A stretch of DNA of 64,000 nt from Microglena sp. YARC (lineage: Eukaryota > Chlorophyta > Chlorophyceae > Chlamydomonadales > Chlamydomonadaceae): positions 15,179,245-15,243,244 of the forward strand of contig CM039462.1 in assembly GCA_022414725.1 (NCBI GenBank), given 5' to 3'. The position numbers and the translations under genes were made by a program. The notes beneath the pieces were generated by a model. It had not been told where the DNA came from. It saw only the letters and a list, made by a program, of their open reading frames with translations, and ran no database searches. Of this stretch, positions 1-11,741 are shown one piece after another; position 1 is the stretch's first letter; every line of letters begins with the position of its first letter.

Positions 1-519
1 ACTGTTATTGTTCCATCCTGGAAACAAGTATACCAAGAAATAAACTGAACTGCCAGCCTGTCATAGTTCCACCCTGTAAACAAGCTGGAAACAAGTATGC
101 AAAAAATGAACTGAACTGCCAGCCTGTCACCCAGGCTGACTCTGGCAGAGGCAGGCTTGTGCTTAACCTGGCTCTCAAGAGTGACCACTGTCGCAAGGTC
201 ATCAGACTAGCAACTAACTCAACTGCCACCCTCAAGAGTGACCACTGTCGCCAGTTCATCGGCCTAGCAACTAACTCAACTGCCACCCTCAAGAGTGAAC
301 CCTGTCGCCAGGTCATCATCTCAGCATCTAACTGAATTGCCACCCTGTCACCCAGTCTGGATCTGGCAGAGGCAAGCTTGTGCTGAACCTGGCCCTCAAG
401 AGTGACCACTGTTGCCAGGTCATCATCTTAGCAACTAACTGAACTACCACCCTCAATAGTGACCACTGTTGCCAGGTCATCATCTTAGCAACTAACCAAA
501 CTGCCACCCTGTCACCCAG
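1..519 (+). repeat. Acceptor-side tandem array of the methyltransferase exon
   Basis: About six degenerate copies of the start of the exon at 520 are arranged head to tail. The shared core CCCTCAAGAGTGACCACTGT recurs near 172, 232, 289, 393, 453 and 558, and three copies (near 123, 346 and 509) keep the full acceptor CCTGTCACCCAG. The copies end in GCAACTAACT-like intron sequence. None except the last continues into the exon body, so they are intronic copies of an exon edge. Confidence 0.75.
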
Positions 520-873
520 GCTGGCTCTGGCAGAGGCAAGCTTGTGCTGAACCTGGCCCTCAAGAGTGACCACTGTCGCCAGGTCATCGCCCTAGAGCCT
601 AATTTGGATCAGCTGGTTTTGGCCAGTAAGATTGCGGCCCCCCTACAGCACAACCACATCCTAGCCTGCCCTCTCAAGTTCAACTGCTGTGAGATTGCGG
701 AGTACCACTACATCAACGCGACACATGTGATTCTTCAAAACGCCCCTTCTGGAAGCGGTGGGGTGATGTCAGACCCCACCGCATGCCGTGTGCTGGTTGA
801 AAAGCTTGCTGCATCCCCCGTGTTCAAGTTGCTAGTGACCACTAGCCCCTTGCCCATTCAAGCAAGCCTCGTG
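520..873 (+). CDS. Exon of a probable class I (DOT1-like) SAM-dependent methyltransferase
   Basis: A 118-codon open stretch lies between acceptor CACCCAG at 519 and donor GTGAGT at 874, phase 0 on both sides. It opens with AGSGRGKLVLNLALK, which fits motif I (the SAM-binding glycine loop), followed by VIALEPN with the acidic residue expected after strand 2. Further on, ATHVILQNAP and KLLVTTSPLP resemble the later strand and motif pattern of DOT1-type histone H3K79 methyltransferases. The family call is by motif only; another class I methyltransferase is possible. The start of the gene is off the left edge. The last 125 bases with the donor are repeated five more times downstream, so which donor is used is uncertain. 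Confidence 0.5.
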
Positions 874-1740
874 GTGAGTATGAAGTTGTACTTGTTTACA
901 TGGGTAGTGGGGGGTGGGGTGGGGTGATGTCAGACCCCACGGCATGTTGCATGTTGGTCGAGAAGCTTGCTGCATCCCCCGTGTTCAAGCTGCTCGTGAC
1001 CACTAGCCCCTTGCCCATTCAAGCAAGCCTCGTGGTGAGTATGAAGTTGTACTTGTTTACATGGGTAGTGGGGGGTGGGGGTAGTGGGGGGTGGGGTGGG
1101 GTGATGTCAGACCCCACGGCATGTCGCATGTTGGTCGAGAAGCTTGCTGCATCCCCTGTGTTCAAGCTGCTAGTGACCACTAGCCCCTTGCCCATTCAAG
1201 CAAGCCTCGTGGTGCGAATGAAGTTGTACTTGTTTACATGGGTAGTGGGGGGTGTAGTTGTTTGGGGTGGGGTGGGGTGATGTCAGACCCCACGGCATGT
1301 CACATGTTGGTCGAGAAGCTTGCTGCATCCCCTGTGTTCAAGCTGCTCGTGACCACTAGCCCCTTGCCCATTCAAGCAAGCCTCGTGGTGAGTATGAAGT
1401 TGTACTTGTTTACATGGGTAGTGGAGGGTGGGGTGGGGTGATGTCAGACCCCATGGCATGTTGCATGTTGGTCGAGAAGCTTGCTGCATCCCCCGTTTTC
1501 AAGCTGCTAGTGACCACTAGCCCCTTGCCCATTCAAGCAAGCCTTGTTGTGAGTATGAATTTGTACTTGTTTACATGGGTAGTGGGGGGTGGAGTTGGTT
1601 GGGGTGGGGTGGGGTGATGTCAGACCCCACGGCATGTCGCATGTTGGTCGAGAAGCTTGCTGCATCCCCTGTGTTCAAGCTGCTAGTGATCACTAACCCC
1701 TTACCCATTCAAGCAAGCCTCGTGGTGAGTATTGTTTCTT
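740..1740 (+). repeat. Donor-side tandem array of the methyltransferase exon
   Basis: Six units of roughly 165-180 bp each repeat the last part of the exon at 520-873 with its donor and about 45 bp of intron (GTGAGTATGAAGTTGTACTT then a G-rich run). Donors fall near 874, 1036, 1215, 1390, 1553 and 1728; the third is mutated to GTGCGA. Each copy remains open in the exon frame and then meets a stop in the G-rich intron part. Further decayed copies of the CCATTCAAGCAAGCCT core continue at 1810-2440. Confidence 0.8.
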
Positions 1741-2559
1741 TCTTTTCCCTTTTCTTTTTTATCCTATTTGTTTCTTTCATATTCTCTTTTTTATTCTTTT
1801 TTATCTCTAGTTTACACTAGCCCATTAAAGCAAGCTCAGTGATGAGTATGAAGTCGAGCTTGTTATTTGTATTATAAGTTGTATTCATATTTAATATTCT
1901 ATATATAATATATTATTATTATACATACTTTATTTGTATCAGTAGTATTATAAGTTATATTATATCAATTCAGGGGATGAACTAGACAAACGATTCATAC
2001 TTTGTCGAGAATTGTCGAGAATTCCAGGCCAAATTGTCGTGAATTCTCGGATTTCCAGGCCAAAATTCTCGACAAAGTACAAAGTACGAGTTCTCGCGGA
2101 AATGCTTTGTCCAGTTCATCCCCTGAATTGCTGTAATATTTCCTTTATTTGTATCAGTAGCAACCTGGCCCATTCAAGCTAGCCTTACTTGTATTATTTG
2201 TATTTTTATTTTTATTATTGTTATTCTTATTTTTATTGTTTGTATCAGTAGCCCCTAGTCCATTCAAGCAAGCCTGACTTGTATTATTTGTATTCTTATT
2301 TTTATTATTGTTATTCTTATTTTTATTATTTTTATCAGTAGCCCCTAGTCCATTCAAGCAAGCCTGACTTGTATTGTTTGTATTCTTATTTTTATTATTT
2401 TTATCAGCATCCTCTAGTCCATTCAAGCTAGCCTTATTTTTTATTATATGCATAATTGTGTTGATTCTTATTTTTATTATTTTTATCAGTAGCCCAAGCC
2501 CAAAAGGGTGCAAAAAAGGGTGCTGAAACCCCCCTTAACATACTGTGGTGTGTTGGTAG

Positions 2560-3321
2560 AAAAACACACAGTGTCTTCTGAGCTCCAAACTCCACAATCT
2601 CATCAAATCTCACCCAAACCTCACTCACATGCGCCACACCTCGGCAAATTATTGGCAATCTCTTGGCACCTGTGGGCCCAACGAGGCACTGATGCACTGC
2701 CACTTGTACTCTCAATGCATCCAAACCTCACTCTATCACATGTGCAGCATCTTGGCAAGTTCCCTCTTGGGCACCGGTGGGCCTGACAAGGCACTGATGT
2801 ATACTGCCACTTGTACTCCCAGTCTCATCCAAATCACACTCAACAAGCTTTTGCAGTTTCACCACGACCATGGCTTTGAATAATAACACTTCTAATTGCG
2901 GCAATATTCTTAATAATACTTGCGATTTGTATGGTAATTATATCATGAGAAACCATTACGTCTAGCTTTAAAGTAGCTGAAATTGATGCAATTTCATTTG
3001 CGCAGCACCTCGGCAAGTTCCTCCTCGGCACCTGTGGGCCCAACAAAGGCACTGATGTACTGCCACTTGTACTTCCAATCTCACGCAAACCTCACTCTAT
3101 AACCTGCGCGGCACCTCGGCGAGTTCCATCTTGTCACTTGTGGGCCAGCCAAGGTGCTGATGTACTGCTATGTGTACTCCCAATCTCATCCTAATCACAC
3201 TCTTTCACTTGTGCAGCACCTCGGCGAATTCTTTATTGGCTCCTGTGAGCCTGACAAGGCACAAATGTACTGCCACTTGTACTCCCATTCTCATCCAAAT
3301 CACACTCTATCACCTGTGCAG
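2560..3321 (+). repeat. Acceptor-side tandem array before the second methyltransferase exon
   Basis: About five copies of the intron end and exon start (core CAGCACCTCGGCGAGTTC, then CCTGTGGGCCTGACAAGGCA) lie near 2634, 2743, 3003, 3110 and 3215, before the complete exon at 3322. Spacing is about 105 to 260 bp. Acceptors are TGTGCAG or degenerate forms. Confidence 0.75.
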
Positions 3322-3513
3322 CACCTCGGCGAGTTCCTTCTTGGAACCTGTGGGCCTGACAAGGCACGGATGTACTGCCACTTGTACTCCACCTCCTTTG
3401 AAAACGCACCCATTGGAACGATCGCTCAGCTGTACAGCAAAGATGGGATATGTGTACTGCCTCGGGCGAACCTGCTGAAAAGTATGTCAGTCTCAGCCAG
3501 AAGCCCAACCCAG
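3322..3513 (+). CDS. Second exon of the probable methyltransferase gene
   Basis: Acceptor CACCTGTGCAG ends at 3321. A 64-codon open stretch runs to donor GTGATC at 3514, phase 0 on both sides, so it can follow the exon ending at 873. The encoded peptide begins HLGEFLLGTCGPDKARMYC and contains APIGTIAQLYSKDGICVLPR. I recognise no domain on its own; assignment to the methyltransferase gene rests on phase, strand and adjacency. The frame stays open to 3720, but that part overlaps a separate repeat and is probably intron. An intact second copy is at 7889-8080. Confidence 0.45.
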
Positions 3514-3579
3514 GTGATCTCAACTCCACCCGAGGTTGGGGTCCGACAGCTCAGCACACCTAATGACATTTGTGGGGGA

Positions 3580-3870
3580 CAAGCGGATGGCTCAGTCCTT
3601 CCCCAATCCAGCCAAGCCTTGCCCTCACAGCGCTCCGTCATGTCTCTCCCTCCCTTTGCCTCGGGATTAGCTGGATTGTTGCACTGGAGGGGGGATGAGG
3701 ATATGTCCATGCTCCAGTGATGATGCACTGCAGTGTGTTCTACACTCAAGTCCTGGATGGCTTAGTCCTACCCAAGTCCACCCAGGCCTTGGCTTCAAAG
3801 TGAGAGGTCATATCCCTCCCTTCTTTTATCTCGGGACAGGCTGTATTGTTGAACTTGAGGGGGGGATGAG
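3580..3870 (+). repeat. Diverged two-unit repeat
   Basis: Two units share GGATGGCT(T/C)AGTCCT, CCAAGTCCA-like, AGCCTTG and TGTCTC/ATATCCCTCCCT words (about 3588-3690 and 3760-3860). No coding signal is evident. The region is repeated at 8147-8437. Confidence 0.5.
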
Positions 3871-4298
3871 CATAGTTTTTTTATTTTCGGCTACAAGCAG
3901 CACCTTCTATGCAGATCCCCTGGCTTGCTACCCAGCCAAACCTAATGCAAGGAAGTGCGCCTGGAAACTGGCAGAATTAGCTTTCCAGTACTACTGAAAT
4001 CTTGGGGCTTAGCCCAGTGGCTGGCACAGGGAGCTGCCTAGAAGCTGCACCTTTTAGGCAAAAAGAAAAGCTATGGGATGAGAATCTGCCCATGCTTTAG
4101 TAAGGCATCACGTTTTGTTTTAATAAATAAAACAATAATACGCCTTATAACGAGGCATAAGGTTGAGGGGGCCACCCTTTTTGCTTGCACTGGGGCCAAC
4201 CATCATTTTTTTGTTTTCTTCTTGTACTTGAACTTGGTTACATAGCTTCAGCCAGAAATTTGGCTGCTCGCCGTCTTTGACAGCAGACAAAAATGTTT

Positions 4299-4500
4299 TC
4301 TTCATCCAAGGGTGTGTTCTAGGGGTTAGGGTTTCTTCATCCAAAGGTTTGTCCTAGAGTTTAGGGTTTCTTCATCCAAGGGTGTGTTCTAGGGGTTAGG
4401 GTTCCTTCATCCAAGGGTTTGTCCTAGAGTTTAGGGTTTCTTCATCCAAGGGTGTATTCTAGGGTTTATGTTTTATTCATCCAAGGGTGTGTTCTACCCT
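4299..4500. repeat. Telomere-like minisatellite
   Basis: Five units of about 42 bp carry TTCATCCAAGGGTGTGTTCT followed by AGGGGTTAGGGTTT or AGAGTTTAGGGTTT. The TTAGGG/TTTAGGG words sit inside a longer unit, so this is an interstitial minisatellite and not a telomere tract. Confidence 0.7.
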
Positions 4501-4712
4501 CTCAATCAGGACAGCTTCTTCTTGGCTACATGTATCAGCTTCTAGGCAGCTCCCCTGCATGGATATTCAGCCATGCCAAAAGCAACCATGTAACTTGATG
4601 TTTTTTCGATTTAGCCCCTCCTGATCTCATGGTTGGGCAAGCCCCTTTAGCTCATTTGGCCAACCCTGGATTGTAACAACATACACATACACAGCACTCA
4701 AGCTGCCCACAT

Positions 4713-4878
4713 CAGGGTACTACAAAACGCGCTCAGCAGCGCGTTTCGCGCACGCTTTTTGAGCTCCACTGCGTGTTTCGTGCAGTTTTTCACCCCCCCT
4801 CCTGTGGGCGCAGTGTACAGTTTTTTGCGCTTTTTGCACTACAAAGCGCTGACCAATTTGACAAAATGTAGTACCCTG
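4713..4878. mobile_element. hAT-like MITE (family 1), copy 1
   Basis: The ends are inverted: CAGGGTACTAC at the left and GTAGTACCCTG at the right. They are flanked by 8-bp direct repeats GCCCACAT (4705-4712) and GCCCACCT (4879-4886), one mismatch. The interior is rich in GCGC words and partly self-complementary. It is too short to encode a transposase. Confidence 0.85.
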
Positions 4879-4922
4879 GCCCACCTACCATCTGCCAGTG
4901 TAGAAAACCGGGGAAGGATAAA

Positions 4923-5560
4923 CGCTAGTACTGAAAATAATGTAGGCCACGGCCCCTGGGGTGGGCTGTATACGCCTCTCCTAATAAGGCAGGCCCCTGC
5001 CCCTGGGGCGGGCTGTATACGCCTCTCCTAATAAGGCAGGCCCCTGCCCCTGAGGTACAAACTGAAATTGAAATTGAAATTGTTACACCCGAGTAATGGG
5101 CCACTCTCAGGACGTCAGGTTAAGGACACCACCACGTATGCCGTAGCTAGCAGTAGTCACCGTGCTAGTACTGAAAATAATGTAGGCCCCTGCCCCTGGG
5201 GTGGGCTGTATACGCCTCTCCTAATAAGGCAGGCCCCTGCCCCTGAGGTACAAACTGAAATTGAAATTGAAATTGTTACACCCGAGTAATGGGCCACTCT
5301 CAGGACGTCAGGTTAAGGACACCACCACGTATGCCGTAGCTAGCAGTAGTCACCGTGCTAGTACTAAAAATGATGTAGGCCCCTGCCCCTGGGGTAGGCT
5401 GTATACGCCTCTCCTAATAAGGCAGGCCCCTGCCCCTAAGTTACAAATTGAAATTGAAATTGAAATTGAAATTGAAATTGAAATTGTTACATTCGAGTAA
5501 TGATCCACTCTCAGGACGTGAGGTTATTAAGGACGCCACTGGGTAAGCCGGAACTAGCAG
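4923..5560 (+). repeat. About 190-bp tandem repeat, three units
   Basis: Units start at GCTAGTACTGAAAATAATGT, carry a CCCCTGCCCCTG block, a GAAATT run and GTCACCGTGCTAGTACT at the junction. The GAAATT microsatellite grows in the third unit. The open frames across it are repeat artefacts. The second segmental copy is at 9491-10140. Confidence 0.8.
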
Positions 5561-5660
5561 TAGTCACTATGCCCCTAAGTAGACTATATGAACGCTAGTA
5601 CCGGTACGAAAAATAAGTTAGGCCCTGAGATGATGATTGAATGATATTGTAAAATCAAAT

Positions 5661-5812
5661 TATCACTGTAGCACAAACTCAGGGCCCCCGTCGGTTAAAC
5701 GATTGTTTGAGGTTCTGTTCATCAGTGCTTTTTCTTTTTAAGCCTTTCCTATACGGTTGGGCAAGTCCCTATAGCCTATTTGGCCTACCCCTGGACTGTA
5801 ACATACATGCAT
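5661..5812 (-). repeat. Dispersed repeat R1 (CCAGGGGTAGGCCAAATAGG family)
   Basis: A roughly 150-190 bp repeat reads, on the minus strand, TTACAGTCCAGGGGTAG, CCAAATAGGCTA, ACTTGCCCAACC, then GGGCCC and TGTGCTACAGTGATAA. Other copies or pieces: 4601-4680, 9168-9247, 10228-10385, 13110-13284 and 59630-59815 (all minus); 46856-46985, 53620-53712 and 61350-61505 (plus). The class is not recognised. Confidence 0.6.
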
Positions 5813-7888
5813 ACAAGGTATACTATATGAAAGCTAGTAGCGGTACTAAAACTAAGGCAGGCCCCTGAGGTCCTGAGTATTTAAATGATCAAGAACTGGA
5901 CGGAAGAGCAAGTACTTGAACTTGAACTTGGTTACATAGCTTCAGCCAGCAATTGGGCTGCTTGCCGTCTTCGGCAGTAAAAAATATTATTATCAGGGAA
6001 ATGAACTCGAACAAAGAACTGGACGGAAGAGCAAATACAACTTGAACTTGAACTGGGGTACATGGGTCATAACACCAGTATTTTTCTTTTCAACTACGAG
6101 CACCAGCTTCCAGACACATTCCCTTCCTGTACAACTACGAACTACCCAAGACCCGAGTCCAAATCATCCCCTGAATGGCTGTAATTGTACCGTATGTGTT
6201 TCTGCCTAAAACTTCGAGCAGCCAAATTTCTGGCTGGAGCCATGCAACCAAGTCCAAGATCAAGTCGAAATATAAAACATAAACTTGAACTTGCTTCGAG
6301 CTTCCTGCTCGAACTCTTCTTAAAAGAGAGACAACAAGAAGACGCTAGGAGCCATTTGGCTGCTCGCTGTCTTCGGCAATTGTAAGCAGGGACCCCTGAT
6401 TGACAAGTCCTATGCAGCGTCGAGCTTGTTATTTGTATTATAAGTTGTATTCATATTTAATATTCTATATATAATATATTATTATTATACATACTTTATT
6501 TGTATCAGTAGTATTATATGTTATATTATATCAATTCAGGGGATGAACTAGACAAACGATTCATACTTTGTCGAGAATTGTCGAGAATTCCAGGCCAAAT
6601 TGTCGTGAATTCTCGGATTTCCAGGCCAAAATTCTCGACAAAGTACAAAGTACGAGTTCTCGCGGAAATGCTTTGTCCAGTTCATCCCCTGAATTGCTGT
6701 AATATTTCCTTTATTTGTATCAGTAGCAACCTGGCCCATTCAAGCTAGCCTTACTTGTATTATTTGTATTTTTATTTTTATTATTGTTATTCTTATTTTT
6801 ATTGTTTTTATCAGTAGCCCCTAGTCCATTCAAGCAAGCCTGACTTGTATTATTTGTATTCTTATTTTTATTATTGTTATTCTTATTTTTATTATTTTTA
6901 TCAGTAGCCCCTAGTCCATTCAAGCAAGCCTGACTTGTATTGTTTGTATTCTTATTTTTATTATTTTTATCAGCATCCTCTAGTCCATTCAAGCTAGCCT
7001 TATTTTTTATTATATGCATAATTGTGTTGATTCTTATTTTTATTATTTTTATCAGTAGCCCCAAGCCCAAAAGGGTGCAAAAAAGGGTGCTGAAACCCCC
7101 CTTAACATACTGTGGTGTGTTGGTAGAAAAACACACAGTGTCTTCTGAGCTCCAAACTCCACAATCTCATCAAATCTCACCCAAACCTCACTCACATGCG
7201 CCACACCTCGGCAAATTATTGGCAATCTCTTGGCACCTGTGGGCCCAACGAGGCACTGATGCACTGCCACTTGTACTCTCAATGCATCCAAACCTCACTC
7301 TATCACATGTGCAGCATCTTGGCAAGTTCCCTCTTGGGCACCGGTGGGCCTGACAAGGCACTGATGTATACTGCCACTTGTACTCCCAGTCTCATCCAAA
7401 TCACACTCAACAAGCTTTTGCAGTTTCACCACGACCATGGCTTTGAATAATAACACTTCTAATTGCGGCAATATTCTTAATAATACTTGCGATTTGTATG
7501 GTAATAATATTATCAGAAACCATTACGTCTAGCTTTAAAGTAGCTGAAATTGATGCAATTTCATTTGCGCAGCACCTCGGCAAGTTCCTCCTCGGCACCT
7601 GTGGGCCCAACAAAGGCACTGATGTACTGCCACTTGTACTTCCAATCTCACGCAAACCTCACTCTATAACCTGCGCGGCACCTCGGCGAGTTCCATCTTG
7701 TCACTTGTGGGCCAGCCAAGGTGCTGATGTACTGCTATGTGTACTCCCAATCTCATCCTAATCACACTCTTTCACTTGTGCAGCACCTCGGCGAATTCTT
7801 TATTGGCTCCTGTGAGCCTGACAAGGCACAAATGTACTGCCACTTGTACTCCCATTCTCATCCAAATCACACTCTATCACCTGTGCAG

Positions 7889-8080
7889 CACCTCGGCGAG
7901 TTCCTTCTTGGAACCTGTGGGCCTGACAAGGCACGGATGTACTGCCACTTGTACTCCACCTCCTTTGAAAACGCACCCATTGGAACGATCGCTCAGCTGT
8001 ACAGCAAAGATGGGATATGTGTACTGCCTCGGGCGAACCTGCTGAAAAGTATGTCAGTCTCAGCCAGAAGCCCAACCCAG
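7889..8080 (+). CDS. Duplicate of the second methyltransferase exon
   Basis: Identical in reading frame to 3322-3513, with acceptor TGTGCAG at 7888 and donor GTGATC at 8081. Both copies are intact, so either could be spliced. No duplicate of the 520-873 exon accompanies it, so this is not a full gene copy. Confidence 0.45.
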
Positions 8081-8866
8081 GTGATCTCAACTCCACCCGA
8101 GGTTGGGGTCCGACAGCTCAGCACACCTAATGACATTTGTGGGGGACAAGCGGATGGCTCAGTCCTTCCCCAATCCAGCCAAGCCTTGCCCTCACAGCGC
8201 TCCGTCATGTCTCTCCCTCCCTTTGCCTCGGGATTAGCTGGATTGTTGCACTGGAGGGGGGATGAGGATATGTCCATGCTCCAGTGATGATGCACTGCAG
8301 TGTGTTCTACACTCAAGTCCTGGATGGCTTAGTCCTACCCAAGTCCACCCAGGCCTTGGCTTCAAAGTGAGAGGTCATATCCCTCCCTTCTTTTATCTCG
8401 GGACAGGCTGTATTGTTGAACTTGAGGGGGGGATGAGCATAGTTTTTTTATTTTCGGCTACAAGCAGCACCTTCTATGCAGATCCCCTGGCTTGCTACCC
8501 AGCCAAACCTAATGCAAGGAAGTGCGCCTGGAAACTGGCAGAATTAGCTTTCCAGTACTACTGAAATCTTGGGGCTTAGCCCAGTGGCTGGCACAGGGAG
8601 CTGCCTAGAAGCTGCACCTTTTAGGCAAAAAGAAAAGCTATGGGGATGAGAATCTGCCCATGCTTTAGTAAGGCATCACGTTTTGTTTTAATAAATAAAA
8701 CAATAATACGCCTTATAACGAGGCATAAGGTTGAGGGGGCCACCCTTTTTGCTTGCACTGGGGCCAACCATCATTTTTTTTGTTTTCTTCTTGTACTTGA
8801 ACTTGGTTACATAGCTTCAGCCAGAAATTTGGCTGCTCGCCGTCTTTGACAGCAGACAAAAATGTT

Positions 8867-9068
8867 TTCTTCATCCAAGGGTGTGTTCTAGGGGTTAGGG
8901 TTTCTTCATCCAAAGGTTTGTCCTAGAGTCTAGGGTTTCTTCATCCAAGGGTGTGTTCTAGGGGTTAGGGTTCCTTCATCCAAGGGTTTGTCCTAGAGTT
9001 TAGGGTTTCTTCATCCAAGGGTGTATTCTAGGGTTTATGTTTTATCCATCCAAGGGTGTGTTCTACCC
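8867..9068. repeat. Telomere-like minisatellite, second copy
   Basis: Segmental copy of 4299-4500, about 42-bp units with GGGGTTAGGGTTT and AGTTTAGGGTTT words. Confidence 0.7.
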
Positions 9069-9281
9069 TCTCAATCAGGACAGCTTCTTCTTGGCTACAT
9101 GTATCAGCTTCTAGGCAGCTCCCCTGCATGGATATTCAGCCATGCCAAAAGCAACCATGTAACTTGATGTTTTTTCGATTTAGCCCCTCCTGATCTCATG
9201 GTTGGGCAAGCCCCTTTAGCTCATTTGGCCAACCCTGGATTGTAACAACATACACATACACAGCACTCAAGCTGCCCACAT

Positions 9282-9446
9282 CAGGGTACTACAAAACGCG
9301 CTCAGCAGCGCGTTTCGCGCACGCTTTTTGAGCTCCACTGCGTGTTTCGTGCAGTTTTTCACCCCCCCTCCTGTGGGCGCAGTGTACAGTTTTTGCGCTT
9401 TTTGCACTACAAAGCGCTGACCAATTTGACAAAATGTAGTACCCTG
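9282..9446. mobile_element. hAT-like MITE (family 1), copy 2
   Basis: Segmental duplicate of the MITE at 4713. Same ends (CAGGGTACTAC, GTAGTACCCTG) and same flanking 8-mers, with one base lost in an internal T run. It was duplicated with the segment and is not an independent insertion. Confidence 0.85.
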
Positions 9447-9490
9447 GCCCACCTACCATCTGCCAGTGTAGAAAACCGGGGAAGGATAAA

Positions 9491-10140
9491 CGCTAGTACT
9501 GAAAATAATGTAGGCCACGGCCCCTGGGGTGGGCTGTATACGCCTCTCCTAATAAGGCAGGCCCCTGCCCCTGGGGCGGGCTGTATACGCCTCTCCTAAT
9601 AAGGCAGGCCCCTGCCCCTGAGGTACAAACTGAAATTGAAATTGAAATTGTTACACCCGAGTAATGGGCCACTCTCAGGACGTCAGGTTAAGGACACCAC
9701 CACGTATGCCGTAGCTAGCAGTAGTCACCGTGCTAGTACTGAAAATAATGTAGGCCCCTGCCCCTGGGGTGGGCTGTATACGCCTCTCCTAATAAGGCAG
9801 GCCCCTGCCCCTGAGGTACAAACTGAAATTGAAATTGAAATTGTTACACCCGAGTAATGGGCCACTCTCAGGACGTCAGGTTAAGGACACCACCACGTAT
9901 GCCGTAGCTAGCAGTAGTCACCGTGCTAGTACTAAAAATGATGTAGGCCCCTGCCCCTGGGGTAGGCTGTATACGCCTCTCCTAATAAGGCAGGCCCCTG
10001 CCCCTAAGTTACAAATTGAAATTGAAATTGAAATTGAAATTGAAATTGAAATTGAAATTGAAATTGTTACATTCGAGTAATGATCCACTCTCAGGACGTG
10101 AGGTTATTAAGGACGCCACTGGGTAAGCCGGAACTAGCAG
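9491..10140 (+). repeat. About 190-bp tandem repeat, second segmental copy
   Basis: Same three-unit structure as 4923-5560; the GAAATT run in the last unit is longer by two repeats. Confidence 0.8.
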
Positions 10141-10992
10141 TAGTCACTATGCCCCTAAGTAGACTATATGAACTCTAGTACCGGTACGAAAAATAAGTTA
10201 GGCCCTGAGATGATGATTGAATGATATTGTAAAATCAAATTATCACTGTAGCACAAACTCAGGGCCCCCGTCGGTTAAACGATTGTTTGAGGTTCTGTTC
10301 ATCAGTGCTTTTTCTTTTTAAGCCCTTCCTATACGGTTGGGCAAGTCCTTTTAGCCTATTTGGCCTACCCCTGGACTGTAACATACATACATACAAGGTA
10401 TACTATATGAAAGCTAGTAGCGGTACTAAAACTAAGGCAGGCCCCTGAGGTCCTGAGTATTTAAATGATCAAGAACTGGACGGAAGAGCAAGTACTTGAA
10501 CTTGAACTTGGTTACATAGCTTCAGCCAGCAATTGGGCTGCTTGCCGTCTTCGGCAGTAAAAAATATTATTATCAGGGAAATGAACTCGAACAAAGAACT
10601 GGACGGAAGAGCAAATACAACTTGAACTTGAACTGGGGTACATGGGTCATAACACCAGTGTTTTTCTTTTCAACTACGAGCACCAGCTTCCAGACACATT
10701 CCCTTCCTGTACAACTACGAACTACCCAAGACCCGAGTCCAAATCATCCCCTGAATGGCTGTAATTGTACCGTATGTGTTTCTGCCTAAAACTTCGAGCA
10801 GCCAAATTTCTGGCTGGAGCCATGCAACCAAGTCCAAGATCAAGTCGAAATATAAAACATAAACTTGAACTTGCTTCGAGCTTCCTGCTCGAACTCTTCT
10901 TAAAAGAGAGTCAACAAGAAGACGCTAGGAGCCATTTGGCTGCTCGCTGTCTTCGGCAATTGTAAGCAGGGACCCCTGATTGACAAGTCCTA

Positions 10993-11200
10993 TGCAGCGT
11001 CGCCTGCGACGCTAAAAAATGGCGGAGAGTGATCGCGAGGGAGCGACAGGTGGCAACGGAAGCGAGTTAGTTACGAGACCGTTGGCTGACGTGTTGGGCT
11101 TCATCACGGTCAGACGGATGGATGGATGGATGGATGGACGGACAAATGGTTAACAGCGGGGGCTCCCGCCCCCCAGGAGGGGGGGGCTCCGCCAAAAACG
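10993..11200 (+). repeat. Dispersed GC-rich repeat, plus-strand copy
   Basis: Starts GCAGCGTCGC and contains GGTGGCAACGGA, ACCGTTGGCTGACGTGT, a GGAC/GGAT run and a GGGGGCTCC..GGGGGGCTCCGCC block. A diverged copy lies inverted at 13310-13550. A fragment (ACGTCAGCCAACTGTC) occurs near 60680. Confidence 0.6.
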
Positions 11201-11741
11201 ATGGTCGTCGTATCGTTGCGTGTATGAGTAGAGCGACCACTTGCGCCCGGTCATCATATCGTTGCGTATAGGAGCAGGGCTGTGACTCTCGCCTAGTCGC
11301 ATGGTTGCGCGTACGAACATATGGCCACTCTCGCTAGGACATCGCATATCAAGATGTGAGAACATCTCGCGAATCATGCGACCTACATTTGGATCTGCCA
11401 GCATGGCAATTGGACAGCGGCCAAATGGCGGGCGCGGAAACACGGGGCGATTTGCAATATTATATTTTCGAATGTTTCGTCCAAGTGATAGTACGAAGCC
11501 GCGCCACCGCGTCTCAGCTCCAGTGTTCTTGCGAGTCGCTCTTTTCTCTTTCATTTCATAACTTTGTCACATACCATTACATTACATTGCTATCGACAGG
11601 TCATAAAAAGCGAACTTTCTTCACCCAAGAAAACCCTGCTCCACACACCCAGACTCCGTGCGCGCCTCGAAGCGCTTTGCTTCTATTTCTTGCGACATCG
11701 GCAGAGAAGCTCGATTTCAGAGAACCTGCAGCTCCACAGAA
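11200..11741 (+). promoter_or_regulatory. Upstream region of gene A, conserved with gene B
   Basis: Blocks here match 30540-31234 upstream of gene B: TCGTATCGTTGC, GACTCTCGCCT, CTCTCGCTAGGACA, AATCATGCGACCTACAT and CGAAGCCGCGCCA. Frames are not conserved between the two, so this reads as promoter plus 5' UTR and not coding. No TATA box is clear. Retention beside the first exon of both paralogues is the only functional evidence. Confidence 0.5.

Larger units (their letters stand above)
1853..6418. repeat. First copy of a 4.57 kb direct tandem duplication
   Basis: This segment is repeated almost base for base at 6419-10998. The junction is a shared GTCG: the first copy starts at GTCGAGCTT (1853), the second starts at the same word (6419), and the second ends at GTCGCCTGC (10999). 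Differences are single substitutions and small indels, including a longer GAAATT run in the second copy. The segment holds decayed exon-edge copies, one methyltransferase exon, a telomere-like minisatellite, one MITE and a 190-bp repeat. Confidence 0.93.
6419..10998. repeat. Second copy of the 4.57 kb tandem duplication
   Basis: Nearly identical to 1853-6418. It carries second copies of the edge array (about 7127-7888), the methyltransferase exon, the telomere-like minisatellite (8867-9068), the MITE and the 190-bp repeat. Its right end at GTCG passes directly into a different GC-rich repeat at about 10999. Confidence 0.93.

Noticed and set aside
3514..3720. Extension of the methyltransferase exon frame to the stop at 3720
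   Set aside because: This part overlaps a two-unit repeat with no protein-like conservation between units; a donor at 3514 is a better end.
4299..4500. True telomere
   Set aside because: TTAGGG words are embedded in a 42-bp unit; there is no pure telomeric tract.
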